Assembly: GCA_000242815.2 (NCBI GenBank)
Contig: AHHB01000036.1
Coordinates: 186,001 to 250,000, forward strand
Length of the DNA stretch: 64,000 nt
Direction of reading: 5' to 3'
Source: Janthinobacterium lividum PAMC 25724
GTDB lineage: Bacteria > Pseudomonadota > Gammaproteobacteria > Burkholderiales > Burkholderiaceae_D
Part shown: piece after piece, positions 1 through 9,057 of the stretch
Numbering within the stretch: the first letter of the stretch is position 1
Layout of the letters: each line of letters begins with the position of its first letter
Notes under the pieces: generated by a model
What the model was told of the DNA's origin: nothing
Databases searched by the model: none
The model's input: the letters and a program-made list of their open reading frames with translations, nothing else
Made by a program: the position numbers and the translations under genes

Positions 1-1101
1 CGCGGCCAGCGGCGCGGCCAGGTCGTCGCCGCCAGCGCTGTGCGGCACGCTGCCGTCGAGAAATGCTGGGTCGAACGGCAGGGCTTGCGGGCCGATGGCT
101 TCGACCATCAACTCCGTCAGCTGCTGCTGCAGCTCGGAACCGCGCACCTTCAGCATGGAAGCCTGCGCTCCCGGCCCCTTGCACTCGTCGCTGATGACGC
201 GCAAGACCGTCATTTCCAGCGCCATCAATTCGATTTCCAGGTGGGCCACCTTGGCCGCAAAAGCAGGATCGTGCAGCAGCGGCGCGCCGCGCTTGGCTTG
301 CTGCATGGCCAGTTGCTTGAGGAAGGTCAGTTCGCGCTTGGAGCGGCCCACGGCGGCGATGCCCGTGCGTTCATGGCCCAGCAAATACTTGGCGTACGTC
401 CAGCCCTTGTTTTCCTGGCCCACCAGATTGCTGACGGGCACGCGCACATTGTCGAAAAAGACTTCATTGACTTCATGCTCTTCATCGAGCAGGCTGATGG
501 GGCGTACGGTGATGCCCGGCATTTTCATGTCAATGAGCAAGAAACTGATGCCTTCCTGTTTGCGCACGGTCGTGTCCGTGCGCACCAGGCAAAAGATCAT
601 GTCGGCGTGCTGGCCCAGGGTGGTCCAGGTTTTCTGGCCATTGACGATGTAATGCTCGCCATCGCGCTGGGCCGTGGTTTTCAGGGAAGCGAGGTCGGAA
701 CCGGCGCCCGGCTCGGAATAACCCTGGCACCACCAGTCGTCGCAGTTCAAGATGCGCGGCAGATAATAGGCTTTTTGTTCGGCGTTGGCGAAGGCCATGA
801 TGACGGGCGCCACCATATTGACGCCAAAGGGCAAGATCGGCGGCGTGGCGGCGCGCGCGCACTCGTCTTCCCAGATGTGGCGCTGCACGGCGGTCCAGCC
901 GGTGCCGCCGTATTCGACAGGCCAGGCCGGCGCAGCCCAGCCTTGCTGCGCGACAATCTTGTGCCAGCGCACATAATCATCTTTCGCCAGGCGCAAATGC
1001 TGGCGCACCTTGCGCTGTAAATCGGCGGGCAAATGGGTGCCCAGGAAGGCGCGCACCGTGTCGCGGAACGCCGTCTCCTCGGCCGTGTAATGCAGGTCCA
1101 T
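1..1101 (-). CDS. Acyl-CoA dehydrogenase (C-terminus cut by window edge)
   Basis: Partial gene; about 367 N-terminal residues are readable and the C-terminus lies beyond base 1. The protein begins MDLHYTAEETAFRDTVRAF, a typical acyl-CoA dehydrogenase N-terminal helix. Near residues 120-135 it has the family signature around YSEPGAGSDLASL, followed by the substrate/FAD loop with NGQKTWTT. The family is FAD-dependent and oxidises acyl-CoA thioesters to enoyl-CoA, passing electrons to ETF. The overall shape resembles the large subunit of pimeloyl-CoA dehydrogenase-type enzymes, but the exact substrate cannot be told from sequence. The start is the ATG at 1099-1101; an AAGGAGACAG stretch just upstream is a good ribosome binding site. 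The neighbouring gene on the left is outside the window. Confidence 0.9.
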   Translation of the reverse strand, partial: MDLHYTAEETAFRDTVRAFLGTHLPADLQRKVRQHLRLAKDDYVRWHKIVAQQGWAAPAWPVEYGGTGWTAVQRHIWEDECARAATPPILPFGVNMVAPVIMAFANAEQKAYYLPRILNCDDWWCQGYSEPGAGSDLASLKTTAQRDGEHYIVNGQKTWTTLGQHADMIFCLVRTDTTVRKQEGISFLLIDMKMPGITVRPISLLDEEHEVNEVFFDNVRVPVSNLVGQENKGWTYAKYLLGHERTGIAAVGRSKRELTFLKQLAMQQAKRGAPLLHDPAFAAKVAHLEIELMALEMTVLRVISDECKGPGAQASMLKVRGSELQQQLTELMVEAIGPQALPFDPAFLDGSVPHSAGGDDLAAPLAA

Positions 1102-1422
1102 GTCTGTCTCCTTGTTCTTATCGATTGCCGTGATGACTGCACGCAAGGAAGTTCAGCGCACAAAAAAGCACGACCGTTCTCGATGATTGTACAACAGAAT
1201 CGGGGGAGCGCCACGCCTTTTACCAAGGCCTGCGCTAGCTGGAATTGGCTGCAATTGGCTGCAATTGGCTGTGCTTGACTACCATTGCCCCGCTCAAGTC
1301 GGTGATGCATTTCTTTGGCACAAGCTATTGGGCTGCAGAGTAGGCAAGCTCGGCAACTTCATCATGTCGCGCAATGTTAGGCAATGACAAAAGGGCGGAC
1401 GAAGCACTGATGCTGGCCAAAT
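1102..1422. other. Gene-free stretch with a decamer repeat
   Basis: No convincing gene. It must hold the promoter of the acyl-CoA dehydrogenase. A 10-base unit (GCAATTGGCT, first copy GGAATTGGCT) is repeated three times head to tail at 1241-1270; the cause is not clear. The small open frames here are shadows. Confidence 0.6.
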
Positions 1423-2215
1423 TCAGCCATATGAATGCAGCAGCACCTGCACCGCAACGATCTTGACGATGGTCATGCTGGGGAAAATCATGGCATAGCC
1501 CAGGTTGGGACGGTCCGACTTGGCCAGGCGATTGGCCAATACCGGCACGGCCGGGTTGCCCGTGGCGCCCGCGGCAATGCCCAGCAATTCGGGAAACGGC
1601 AGGCGCAGGAAGACCTTGCCCAAGATGACCACCAATGCCACCACCACCCGCACCGTCACGGCACCGAGTGCCAGCATGGGCAAGCCATCGGCGCCCACTT
1701 GCTGCACGAAGGGCAAACCGGACGCCAGGCCCAGGCTGAACGAGCCTATCCACGGCAAGGGTATCGGCACCAGCAGCACGCCCAGCACCATGCCCATGCC
1801 CATGCCCAGCGAGACATAGCTGAACTCGGCCGTGGCCGAAATGGAATTGCCAAACAGCTTGCGCACCTCGGCCGCATGTTTGGCCGGCGCAATAGCCATC
1901 GTGCCGTCGAACGCGCTACTGTCCTTCATCAAATTGTGTTTTTGCCCGGCGCCGCGCAAGCCGTCGAAAAACTGCACGCCATATTGCACGCCCATACCGT
2001 ACAAGAACAGCAGCAAGCCTAGGGAGCCAACCATCGGCGGCGGCACGGCCCCGGGAGCGAATGCGCCCAGCGCCAGCCCGGCGAACAACACGCCCCCACG
2101 CCCAGCGAAAAACCGAACACGCTAACGCGCCCCAGCGCATATCCGGCGCCGATGACGAGAAACAGAGCGAGGATGGGCGTGGACTCCAGCGTGTGGCGAC
2201 ATAGTTGAAGTATCA
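1423..2215 (-). pseudogene. Decayed AspT/YidE-family transporter
   Basis: Remnant of an AspT-type permease (aspartate:alanine exchanger family, normally about 560 residues with two membrane halves and central TrkA-C domains). The N-terminal part, read around LESTPILALFLVIGAGYALG, is in one frame and breaks near 2090. The next segment (LFAGLALGAFAPGAV...) continues one base out of frame. After about 40 residues the first membrane half jumps straight into the second half, so both TrkA-C domains are gone. A second internal deletion follows GLASGLPFVQQ, before the conserved final helices (LGYAMIFPSMTIVKI). Frameshift plus internal deletions make this a non-functional relic. The 222-aa open frame at 1423-2091 is only its longest surviving piece. 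Confidence 0.75.
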
Positions 2216-2263
2216 GACAACCTTGATCTGCCAAAAGCCCAGCCTAGCACGCACAAGAGTGAC

Positions 2264-2290
2264 ATGATGGCGATGATGGCGATGATGGCA
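2264..2290. repeat. 9-bp tandem repeat, three units
   Basis: ATGATGGCG occurs three times in a row (last unit ATGATGGCA), between the transporter relic and intergenic element copy 1. It is a simple slippage-type repeat with no gene that I can support across it. Confidence 0.6.
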
Positions 2291-2327
2291 AGCAAGCGTG
2301 TGCGCCTGGCTGCGCTCAAAAAAGGCC

Positions 2328-2448
2328 AAAAAAAAGCCCGCTACGAGAGCGGGCTGAATCTAATTCCTGTGAGGAAGTAGAGGAGACAGGTGCAATGATG
2401 CCGTATCGCAACATAACAATCCAATCGTATGTTGTGATGATAGAGATA
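2328..2448 (-). ncRNA. Candidate small RNA element, copy 1
   Basis: Read on the minus strand, this ~120-base intergenic unit starts with a conserved TCTATCATCACAACATAC block. It continues to GTCTCCTCTA, then a short hairpin TTCCT-CAC-AGGAA, and ends in a perfect 8-bp stem (2335-2342 with 2348-2355) followed by eight T residues, a textbook intrinsic terminator. Copies 2 (3060), 3 (6624) and 4 (17571) share this plan and strand. The pyrimidine-rich CUCCUC and UUCCUC segments resemble anti-Shine-Dalgarno seeds of known regulatory RNAs. Whether it has its own promoter or is cut from the 3' end of the lipoprotein mRNA is not visible. It could alternatively be just a repeated terminator, but conservation extends about 90 bases beyond the hairpin. 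Confidence 0.55.
2335..2355 (-). terminator. Intrinsic terminator of element copy 1
   Basis: AGCCCGCT and AGCGGGCT flank a 5-base loop, and the minus-strand product is followed by an uninterrupted U-run. It would also terminate transcription of the lipoprotein gene at 2468-2971. Confidence 0.85.
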
Positions 2449-2467
2449 TGTTTCATCAATATCTCGT

Positions 2468-2971
2468 TCAGACCGTTCCAAAAATAACAAGCTTTCGATG
2501 GCTACCTCGCGTGCGCGTCAGCAGCACGCGAGCGCGCTCCACCGGTACGCAGGTCTGTGGTGCAAACCCCGCCGGCACTGTCTCGGCATCGCGCTTGAGC
2601 GTCGTCGCATCGTTGATAACATCAAACTCTGCGCGCTTGAAAATCAATTGTTCAATGCTGTTGTCGCCGGCTGGCGCCGGTTTGACAAGGATGAGCGACC
2701 AATAGCCTTCATCACCCAAAAATTGTTTTTGCGCCAGGAATGCGTTGACCTTATCCGCGGGAGGCTCCGATCCATCCAGGTCGCTCTGGTAGGTGGTCAG
2801 CGGACATAGCAGTGTCCCGGCCGGCCACCCCATCTCCGGCAGCGCTGTGACCGTGTCCGGATGCAACTGGGCCAAATGGCGATCCAAGCGATGGCGTTCC
2901 TCCGAGCATCCTGCCAGCGCCATCAGCACCGTCAGCGCAAGCGTGCCGGCGGCACGCAACAAAGACTTCAT
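2468..2971 (-). CDS. Small hypothetical lipoprotein
   Basis: A 167-residue protein with a short positive N-terminus (MKSLLR), a hydrophobic stretch and a lipobox ending in LAGC near residue 22. It should therefore be cut by signal peptidase II and anchored in a membrane by a lipidated cysteine. The remaining ~145 residues contain two cysteines and no domain I recognise. It lies alone on the minus strand, flanked by copies 1 and 2 of the repeated small-RNA-like element, so the three may have been duplicated or moved together. Function unknown. Confidence 0.75.
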   Translation of the reverse strand: MKSLLRAAGTLALTVLMALAGCSEERHRLDRHLAQLHPDTVTALPEMGWPAGTLLCPLTTYQSDLDGSEPPADKVNAFLAQKQFLGDEGYWSLILVKPAPAGDNSIEQLIFKRAEFDVINDATTLKRDAETVPAGFAPQTCVPVERARVLLTRTRGSHRKLVIFGTV

Positions 2972-3059
2972 CAGCTGGTGTCCTGTTGAACGGTGGGTTT
3001 AAGTGAGCAAGTATATCAAGCGACGAGGCTGTGATAGCCAGCACAGTAAAGCGCACGGA

Positions 3060-3179
3060 CAAAAAAAGCCCGCTACGGGAGCGGGCTGAATCTAATTCCT
3101 GTGAGGAAGTAGAGGAGACAGATAGATGATCGCGCATCGCAGCATCATTATCCAATTGTATGTTGTGATGATAGAAATA
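3060..3179 (-). ncRNA. Candidate small RNA element, copy 2
   Basis: This is the closest relative of copy 1: same TCTATCATCACAACATAC start, same GTCTCCTCTA segment and same TTCCT-CAC-AGGAA hairpin. The terminator stem AGCCCGCT/AGCGGGCT lies at 3067-3074 and 3080-3087, followed on the minus strand by seven T residues. It sits between the 3' end of metE and the lipoprotein gene, so it may be a metE 3'-UTR product. A 17-codon open frame exists in it but is not kept in frame in copies 1 and 4, which argues for a non-coding role. Confidence 0.55.
3067..3087 (-). terminator. Intrinsic terminator downstream of metE (element copy 2)
   Basis: Perfect 8-bp GC-rich stem with a 5-base loop and a T-run on the minus strand. 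It is the first terminator after metE. Confidence 0.85.
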
Positions 3180-3228
3180 CGATCCGGCTATATCTGAACC
3201 ATATACGCCTCCCCCGCCCCCGTTATCC

Positions 3229-5517
3229 TCAGGCCACGTTGTCGCCGCGCAAGGTTTTTGCTGCCGCCACCATGTTCGCAAGCGCCGCAATGACTTCTTT
3301 CCAGCCACGCGTCTTCAAGCCGCAATCAGGATTGACCCACAGGCGCTGCGCGGGGACGCGCTCGGCCGCCTTGCGCATCAGCTTAACCATCTGTTCCTGG
3401 CTTGGAATGTTGGGCGAGTGGATGTCGTAGACGCCAGGCCCGATTTCATTGGGGTAGTTGAAATCATCGAAGGCATCCAGCAATTCCATGTCGGAGCGCG
3501 AAGTTTCGATCGTGATGACATCCGCATCCATGTCGGCGATTTGCGCGATGATGTCGTTAAATTCCGAGTAGCACATGTGCGTGTGGATCTGCGTTTCGTC
3601 CGCCACGCCATTGGCCGTGATGCGGAATGATTCGACGGCCCAGCGCAGGTACTCGGCCCATTGCGATTTGCGCAGTGGCAAGCCTTCACGCAGCGCCGCT
3701 TCGTCGATCTGGATCACGCGGATGCCGGCCCGTTCTAGGTCCTGCACTTCGGCGCGGATCGCCAGCGCCAGCTGATAGCACGACACGGAGCGGGGCTGGT
3801 CGTCGCGCACGAAGGACCAGTTCAAGATGGTGACGGGTCCCGTCAGCATGCCTTTCATCGGTTTATGCGTGAGCGACTGTGCGTAAGTGCTCCACTCGAC
3901 CGTCATGGCGCGGGGGCGGCTGATGTCGCCGAACAAGATAGGCGGCTTGACGCAGCGCGAACCATACGATTGCACCCAGCCGAACTGGCTGAAGGTGTAA
4001 CCGTCGAGCTGTTCGCCAAAATATTCGACCATATCGTTGCGTTCCGCTTCGCCGTGCACCAAGACGTCCAAGCCCAGCGCTTCCTGTTCCTTGACGCAAT
4101 GGGCGATTTCATCCTGCATCAGCTTCTTGTAACTGGCCTCATCGAGCTGGCCGCTGCGCAACTGGCTGCGCGCCTGGCGAATGTGCGCCGTCTGCGGGAA
4201 GGAGCCGATGGTCGTCGTCGGGTACAGTGGCAGTTGCAGCAGTGCAGCTTGCTTGGCGGCACGCACGGCATAGCCGCTGGCGCGCTGGCCCAGGCTCGCA
4301 TCGATGCGGGCCACGGCCGCTTTGACGTCCAGATTGTGCACGCGGCGCGACTGGCGACGCGTTTCGACGGCGCCATGGTTGGCATCGAGCGCCGCCTGCA
4401 CACTGGCGCGGCCATGGTTCAGGGCACCAGCAATGGTGTGCACTTCATCGAGTTTTTGGCGCGCAAAGGCCAGCCAGGAACGGATATCGGCATCGAGCTG
4501 TTGTTCGCTGTCGAGGTCAACAGGTACGTGCAGCAGCGAGCATGACGGAGCGATCCACAGACGCGACTGCAGGCTCGAGTGCACCGGTTCCAGCCATGCC
4601 AGCACCGCGTTCAAGTCCGTCTTCCAGATATTGCGCCCATTCACCACACCCAGCGACAGCACGCTGCTGGCGGGCAATTGGGCGATCACTTGCGCCACTT
4701 CATCGCGGGCATTCACGGCGTCCAGGTGCAAGCCTTGCACGGGCAATTTGCACGCCAGTGCCAGGTTGTCTTGCAACTTGCCGAAATACGTGGCTAGCAG
4801 CAGTTTGACGTGATTGACCTTGCTCAAGGCGTCGTAGGCTGTCACCAGCGCCTGCTGCCAGGCGCTGTCGAGTTCGGTGACCAGAATCGGTTCATCAATC
4901 TGCACCCACTCCACGCCCTGCGCGGCCAGTGCCTGCAGCAATTGCACGTAGACGGGCAGCAAGCCTTGCAGCAGCGCCAGCTTGTCGGAATTATCCTTGG
5001 CCTTGCCCAGCCACAAATACGTAACGGGACCGATCAGCACGGGCTTGGTTTTCACGCCGAGCTGGCGCGCTTGCGCCAGTTGCTGCAGCAAGCGGGAGCT
5101 GTCGAGCGTGAATTGCGTGTCGGCTGCGAATTCCGGCACGATGTAGTGGTAATTGGTGTCGAACCATTTCGTCATTTCGCCCGCGTGGACGCAGCTGCAA
5201 TCGCTGTCGCTGGCCGAGCGGCCACGGGCCACACGGAAATAGTTATCGAGCGCCGCGCCGTGCAAGCCGCGCACGCGCTGCGGCAAGTTGCCAAGCGTAA
5301 AACTCAGATCCAGCACCTGGTCATACAAGGAAAAGTCGCCCACGGGCACCAGGTCCAAGGCGTTCTGGTCTTGCCAGTGGCGCTGGCGCAATTCGGCAGC
5401 CTGGCCTTGCAGCGCTTCCAGCGTGCTTTGGCCCTTCCAGTAATCTTCCAGGGCGAATTTCAGTTCGCGTTTGGCGCCGATGCGCGGGTAACCCAGATTG
5501 TGTGTCGTGACGGTCAT
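3229..5517 (-). CDS. metE: Cobalamin-independent methionine synthase
   Basis: A 762-residue enzyme, the usual MetE length. It transfers a methyl group from 5-methyltetrahydropteroyl-triglutamate to homocysteine, the last step of methionine synthesis, in the cytoplasm. The N-terminal half begins [19 protein letters not shown], the classic MetE opening. The zinc/homocysteine site is visible in the C-terminal half as [25 protein letters not shown] and NPDCGLKTR. The frame is open further upstream, but the start at 5515-5517 is preceded by AAGGAGCAGCGTC and matches family N-termini. The neighbouring metR regulator is a remnant, so expression may no longer respond to homocysteine in the usual way. 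A small-RNA-like element with a terminator follows directly. Confidence 0.97.
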   Translation of the reverse strand: MTVTTHNLGYPRIGAKRELKFALEDYWKGQSTLEALQGQAAELRQRHWQDQNALDLVPVGDFSLYDQVLDLSFTLGNLPQRVRGLHGAALDNYFRVARGRSASDSDCSCVHAGEMTKWFDTNYHYIVPEFAADTQFTLDSSRLLQQLAQARQLGVKTKPVLIGPVTYLWLGKAKDNSDKLALLQGLLPVYVQLLQALAAQGVEWVQIDEPILVTELDSAWQQALVTAYDALSKVNHVKLLLATYFGKLQDNLALACKLPVQGLHLDAVNARDEVAQVIAQLPASSVLSLGVVNGRNIWKTDLNAVLAWLEPVHSSLQSRLWIAPSCSLLHVPVDLDSEQQLDADIRSWLAFARQKLDEVHTIAGALNHGRASVQAALDANHGAVETRRQSRRVHNLDVKAAVARIDASLGQRASGYAVRAAKQAALLQLPLYPTTTIGSFPQTAHIRQARSQLRSGQLDEASYKKLMQDEIAHCVKEQEALGLDVLVHGEAERNDMVEYFGEQLDGYTFSQFGWVQSYGSRCVKPPILFGDISRPRAMTVEWSTYAQSLTHKPMKGMLTGPVTILNWSFVRDDQPRSVSCYQLALAIRAEVQDLERAGIRVIQIDEAALREGLPLRKSQWAEYLRWAVESFRITANGVADETQIHTHMCYSEFNDIIAQIADMDADVITIETSRSDMELLDAFDDFNYPNEIGPGVYDIHSPNIPSQEQMVKLMRKAAERVPAQRLWVNPDCGLKTRGWKEVIAALANMVAAAKTLRGDNVA

Positions 5518-5617
5518 GACGCTGCTCCTTGTGAAGTATGAGCACATCATAGCCACTCTGATCCATAAAAAATAATGGTAAAATTTAATACATCCATTAT
5601 AAAAATTCATGTGAGTC

Positions 5618-5880
5618 ATGCTCGAACGTCTACCCTTGGCCGTGCTGCGCGACGTCGATGTCGACGTGAAACAGAAGTTCCAGTTCGGCGGCATCGGCGC
5701 GCTGATCAATGACGAGATCGACATGCTGGTCACACCCGACCCGCTGCCTCGCTCCACCGTGCATTTCGAAGCAGCGTGCCTACGAGCAGGATTTGGTGGT
5801 CAAGCACCAGCATCGCCTGGCGGGACAGGAAGTGATCACGCCGGCGCAGTTGGCCGAAGAAACGCCGATCACCTCATGTT
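5618..5880 (+). pseudogene. metR remnant (LysR-type methionine regulator)
   Basis: Fragment of the effector-binding domain of a MetR-like LysR regulator, divergent from metE where metR normally stands. The first frame reads [20 protein letters not shown] to GEIDML-like text ([13 protein letters not shown]) and on to VHFE. It then breaks near 5775, and the reading continues one frame over as [16 protein letters not shown] and ITPAQLAEETPIT. Missing are the whole DNA-binding N-terminus (about 100 residues) and the last ~150 residues. It cannot make a functional regulator. The assignment rests on position and on similarity of the fragment to MetR as I remember it. Confidence 0.7.
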
Positions 5881-5928
5881 TTCCGCCGCACCATTGCTCC
5901 CCTGCTTTTTTCTTTAGGAATGAGACGC

Positions 5929-6612
5929 ATGACAACACACACTACCGCAGTGAGCGGCATGACCCTGGACCGCGCCGGCATCGAGCAACAACTGGCGCAA
6001 TCCGTGCACCACTTCATCGATTGCGCTTTCGACGACGCAGACCTGTCGCGCCTCGATTTGCAGGGCTGCACCTTTGAGCGCTGCACCTTGGCCCTAACGA
6101 GCTTGTTCGCCAGCAAGTTGGCGCGCAGCACTTGGCGCCGCTGTCGCGCCGGCAGTGCCGATTTTGAATCCGTCGACGCCGTCGATGCCACGTTTGAAGG
6201 CTGCGACCTGAACAACACGACATGGCGGCGCGCCAAGCTGGCCTCGGTCACCTACCGGGGCTGCAAGTTGACGGGCGCATCTTTCGAGGAAGTAGCCCAT
6301 CTGGGCCTCAGCTTCGAAGACAGCCTGCTGGTGGGCGCCGATTTGCGCGGTTTTTCCTTCCGCAAGGCGATCTTGAAACAGCTGGACTTTTCCGACGCCT
6401 ACCTGGCCGGCTGCGATTTCCGCGACGCCGTCTTCGAAGACTGCAGCCTGCGCAACGCCACCATCAAACTAGCGAAATTCCAGGGGACCGACTTGCGCGG
6501 CGCCGACATCGACGGCTTTACCTTGAGCGATGCATCCTTGCTCAAGGGTGCCGTCATCACGCATGCGCAGGCAGCGAACTTCATGCGTGCGCTCGATCTG
6601 CTAGTGATTTAA
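5929..6612 (+). CDS. Pentapeptide-repeat protein
   Basis: A 227-residue protein made largely of tandem A(D/N)LXX-type pentapeptides, visible as stretches such as DLRGADIDG, GADLRGFSF and GCDFRDAVF. This predicts a right-handed quadrilateral beta-helix. Family members include DNA mimics that protect gyrase (Qnr, MfpA), and many others of unknown role. The length is close to that of Qnr proteins, but I see nothing that proves gyrase binding. I prefer the ATG at 5929 because TAGGA lies about ten bases upstream; the ATG at 5920 has no such spacing. The gene follows the metR remnant and is closed by the minus-strand element copy 3. Confidence 0.85.
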   Translation: MTTHTTAVSGMTLDRAGIEQQLAQSVHHFIDCAFDDADLSRLDLQGCTFERCTLALTSLFASKLARSTWRRCRAGSADFESVDAVDATFEGCDLNNTTWRRAKLASVTYRGCKLTGASFEEVAHLGLSFEDSLLVGADLRGFSFRKAILKQLDFSDAYLAGCDFRDAVFEDCSLRNATIKLAKFQGTDLRGADIDGFTLSDASLLKGAVITHAQAANFMRALDLLVI

Positions 6613-6623
6613 TGTCAATAGAC

Positions 6624-6743
6624 AAAAAAATGCCCGCTGCGGGAGCGGGCTAAATCTATTTCCTTGGAGGAGATAGAGGAGACGAAAGCATCTTGCGCCA
6701 TTGCGGCATTTCATGCCACTTTATATTCATGATGATAGAAATA
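6624..6743 (-). ncRNA. Candidate small RNA element, copy 3
   Basis: Third copy, on the minus strand just past the MFS gene. It keeps the TTTCTATCATCA start block and the GTCTCCTCTA segment, but has the second subtype of hairpin, TCCT-CCA-AGGA, preceded by TCTCC. The terminator stem is GCCCGCT/AGCGGGC (6632-6638, 6644-6650) followed by A and seven T residues on the minus strand. Its middle part is more diverged than in copies 1, 2 and 4. Confidence 0.5.
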
Positions 6744-6775
6744 TCTGCCAGTGATAATGGGGCGCGAGCAGGGTT

Positions 6776-7990
6776 TCAAGCCGTGCGGCGCGTAGCCAGT
6801 GGTACAAATTCTGCCAGCCACACCAGCAGGGCCAGGCCCGGAAACGCCATGCCAGTGAACAACGTTGCTGGCCAGCCGTAGCTGGCATACACCCAGGCGC
6901 CGATGGCAGAGCCAGCCGCGCCACCGGCAAAGAACAGCGCGAAATACAGGCCATTCAAACGGCCCCGCACTTCCGCGCCCAGGCTGAAGATGGCGCGCTG
7001 GCCCAGAACCAGGTTGGCTGCCACGCCCATGTCGAGCACGATGGAAGCGATGACCAGCAAGCCCAGCGCTACATGTTTCGACTCTGGCGCAAACATCGGC
7101 AAGGCAAAGGCGCTGATGCCCAGCACCAGCGCGGCGGCCGTGGCCGGCAAGGTATGGCCCGCATCGGCCAGGCGGCCGGCGATGGGCGAGGCAAAGGCGC
7201 CCGCCATGCCCACCAGGGCAAAGATGGCGATGCCCGTTTGCGACAGGCCGAACGCGGCACTGGCCAGCACCAGCGGGGTGACGGTCCAGAACAGGCTGAA
7301 GGCGCCAAACAGGCCCGCATGATAAGCGGCGCGGCGGCGCAGCACGGGGGTGCCCAGCAGCAGATGCCACAGCGAGGCCATCAAGGCCGGATAGCGCATA
7401 TTGGCGACAGGCTGGCGCGCGGGCAAGGCGCGACGCAGGACGGCCGCCAGCGCCAGCATCAGCACGGCGGCGCCGCCAAACACCACGTGCCAGCTGGCGT
7501 GCGCGGCCACCAGCGAGGCCACGGGACGGGCCAGCATGATACCCATCAACAAGCCGCTGACTACCTTGCCCACCGTTTGCCCCCGCGTCGCTTCCTGCGA
7601 CAGGTGGGCGGCAAACGGCACGATCACTTGCGCCGCCACGGAACCGAGGCCGATCGCCAGCGCGGCGGCCAGGAACACGATGGTGCCCGTGGAAAGGGCC
7701 GCCACCATCAAGGCCATGGCCGTCACCAGCAGGGCCGTGATAATCAGGCGGCGATTTTCCAGCAAGTCACCGAGCGGCACAATAAACAGCAAGCCCAGGG
7801 TGTAGCCCACTTGGGTCAGGGTGACGATCAGTCCGGCCGCCTTGGCCGACAGGCCAGTCGATGCACTAATGGGCCCGACCAGGGTTTGCGCGTAATACAG
7901 GTTGGCCACGATCAGGCCGGACGAGATGGCTAGCAACAGCACCATGGCGGGCGAAATATCGTGTGGCGCAGAAGATGCGGCCTGGTGCAT
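6776..7990 (-). CDS. MFS transporter, drug/metabolite exporter type
   Basis: A 404-residue polytopic membrane protein with about twelve hydrophobic segments and the MFS loop pattern GDLLENRR between helices 2 and 3. It is an inner-membrane secondary transporter, most like uncharacterised or drug-exporting 12-TM MFS members (YgaY/YnfM-like); the substrate is unknown. I chose the ATG at 7988-7990 because GAGGAAACACC precedes it; the frame extends 14 codons further without a site. It was probably paired head to head with the LysR gene now at 16598, from which it is separated by the inserted block. The left copy of the shared control region still sits just upstream. Confidence 0.9.
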   Translation of the reverse strand: MHQAASSAPHDISPAMVLLLAISSGLIVANLYYAQTLVGPISASTGLSAKAAGLIVTLTQVGYTLGLLFIVPLGDLLENRRLIITALLVTAMALMVAALSTGTIVFLAAALAIGLGSVAAQVIVPFAAHLSQEATRGQTVGKVVSGLLMGIMLARPVASLVAAHASWHVVFGGAAVLMLALAAVLRRALPARQPVANMRYPALMASLWHLLLGTPVLRRRAAYHAGLFGAFSLFWTVTPLVLASAAFGLSQTGIAIFALVGMAGAFASPIAGRLADAGHTLPATAAALVLGISAFALPMFAPESKHVALGLLVIASIVLDMGVAANLVLGQRAIFSLGAEVRGRLNGLYFALFFAGGAAGSAIGAWVYASYGWPATLFTGMAFPGLALLVWLAEFVPLATRRTA

Positions 7991-8027
7991 GGTGTTTCCT
8001 CGCTTCAATAGAGATGGCGCTATTTTA

Positions 8028-8129
8028 GGCAAAAACAGGCCTCAGATAATTAGTGCATAATCGACTTACACTTTTCACATAAAATGAACAATCGCCATGA
8101 ACAAGATCAAGGCCATGCAGACCTTCGTG
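8028..8129. repeat. Left 102-bp direct repeat bounding the inserted block
   Basis: Bases 8028-8129 match 16529-16630 at 98 of 102 positions in the same orientation. The repeat contains the MFS/lysR intergenic region, including a TTCA-N7-TGAA dyad (8074-8088) that could be the LysR binding box, and the first 11 codons of lysR. The match stops abruptly at 8129/8130, where the lysR sequence is replaced by unrelated DNA. Confidence 0.95.
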
Positions 8130-8283
8130 GCCAGATGCCGGACATGCAGGGCATCCATATCTGCGCTCGGAGATCGAGGACCGCCTCTTCTACGACCATT
8201 CGGGAAACGACCTGATCAAGGGCGTCGTCGACAGCTACGCCGCAGTGCTCAACAGCGCGCCAGCGGCGATGCGAAAACCATGA
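8097..8283 (+). pseudogene. lysR 5' stub joined to an unidentified coding relic
   Basis: The first 11 codons (MNKIKAMQTFV) are those of the LysR gene at 16598. From 8130 the sequence is foreign. One frame (8158-8283) reads YLRSEIEDRLFYDHSGNDLI and further to MRKP-stop, with strong coding character but no start of its own, so it is probably the tail of another gene. I do not recognise the parent protein. The 63-aa open frame starting at the lysR ATG is an artificial join in a different frame. Confidence 0.6.
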
Positions 8284-8433
8284 CCTAGGACCAGGGCCAC
8301 GCTCAGCCCATAGCCCTGCTACAACATCCGACGAATACGGTACATCAACCCAGTGTCGCACTTGGCATTTGCTAGCGCCCCTTGCCCGCCATGGTGGACA
8401 ATGGCGACTGTGCAATGAAATAAGCTCGACTCC

Positions 8434-9057
8434 ATGAACAACAACCTTTTCTGGCAGCATTCTAGTGTGACGCGCGACGCGCGCGAACAGCTTAACGGCC
8501 ATCGTGCGCTGGTGATCTGGTTCACCGGCTTGTCCGGCGCCGGTAAGTCCACGCTGGCCATGGCGCTGGAACATGCGCTGCATTGCCAGGGCCGGCACAC
8601 GCTGGTGCTGGACGGCGACAACATGCGGCAGGGCCTATGCGCAGACCTGCGGTTTTCCGCCCAGGAGCGGCATGAGAATCTGCGCCGCGTCGCCGAAGTG
8701 GCCAGGCTGACGGTACAGGCAGGCGTCATCACGCTCGCTGCCTTCATATCGCCGCTCGATGCAGACCGTGCCATGGTGCGCGACATCATCGGCGCGCCCG
8801 ACCTGTTCGAGGTCTATGTAAAATGTCCGCTGGCAGTCTGTGAAACACGCGATGTGAAGGGCTTGTACCGGAAAGCCCGGTGCGGAGAGATTTTGGACTT
8901 CACCGGCATATCGGCACCGTACGAAGTGCCTGAGACGGCGCACCTGGTCCTCGATACGAGCACGCTGTCCGTGAGCGACTGCATAGGCCTGATACTCGAT
9001 CAGCTGCAACTGCGCGTCAAACTTCCTCTATTACCTCCGGCAAACCGAGTTAGCTGA
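8434..9057 (+). CDS. cysC: Adenylylsulfate (APS) kinase
   Basis: A 207-residue cytoplasmic kinase that phosphorylates APS to PAPS, the universal sulfate donor. The P-loop GLSGAGKST lies near residues 32-40, DGDN near 61, and the substrate-loop residues KGLYRKAR and FTGISAPYE in the C-terminal half, all diagnostic of CysC. It is a stand-alone kinase, not fused to CysN. No cysD/cysN genes are in the window, so APS must come from elsewhere. It lies inside the inserted block, convergent with a sulfotransferase that would use PAPS. This suggests PAPS is made for a sulfation reaction rather than for cysteine synthesis. No strong ribosome binding site is visible. Confidence 0.93.
   Translation: MNNNLFWQHSSVTRDAREQLNGHRALVIWFTGLSGAGKSTLAMALEHALHCQGRHTLVLDGDNMRQGLCADLRFSAQERHENLRRVAEVARLTVQAGVITLAAFISPLDADRAMVRDIIGAPDLFEVYVKCPLAVCETRDVKGLYRKARCGEILDFTGISAPYEVPETAHLVLDTSTLSVSDCIGLILDQLQLRVKLPLLPPANRVS

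Noticed and set aside
3085-3140. 17-codon peptide inside small-RNA-like copies 2 and 3
   Set aside because: The frame is not preserved in copies 1 and 4 and has no proper ribosome binding site.
8097-8288. 63-codon frame that looks like a short LysR protein
   Set aside because: It is the lysR 5' end duplicated in the left repeat and joined by chance to foreign DNA.
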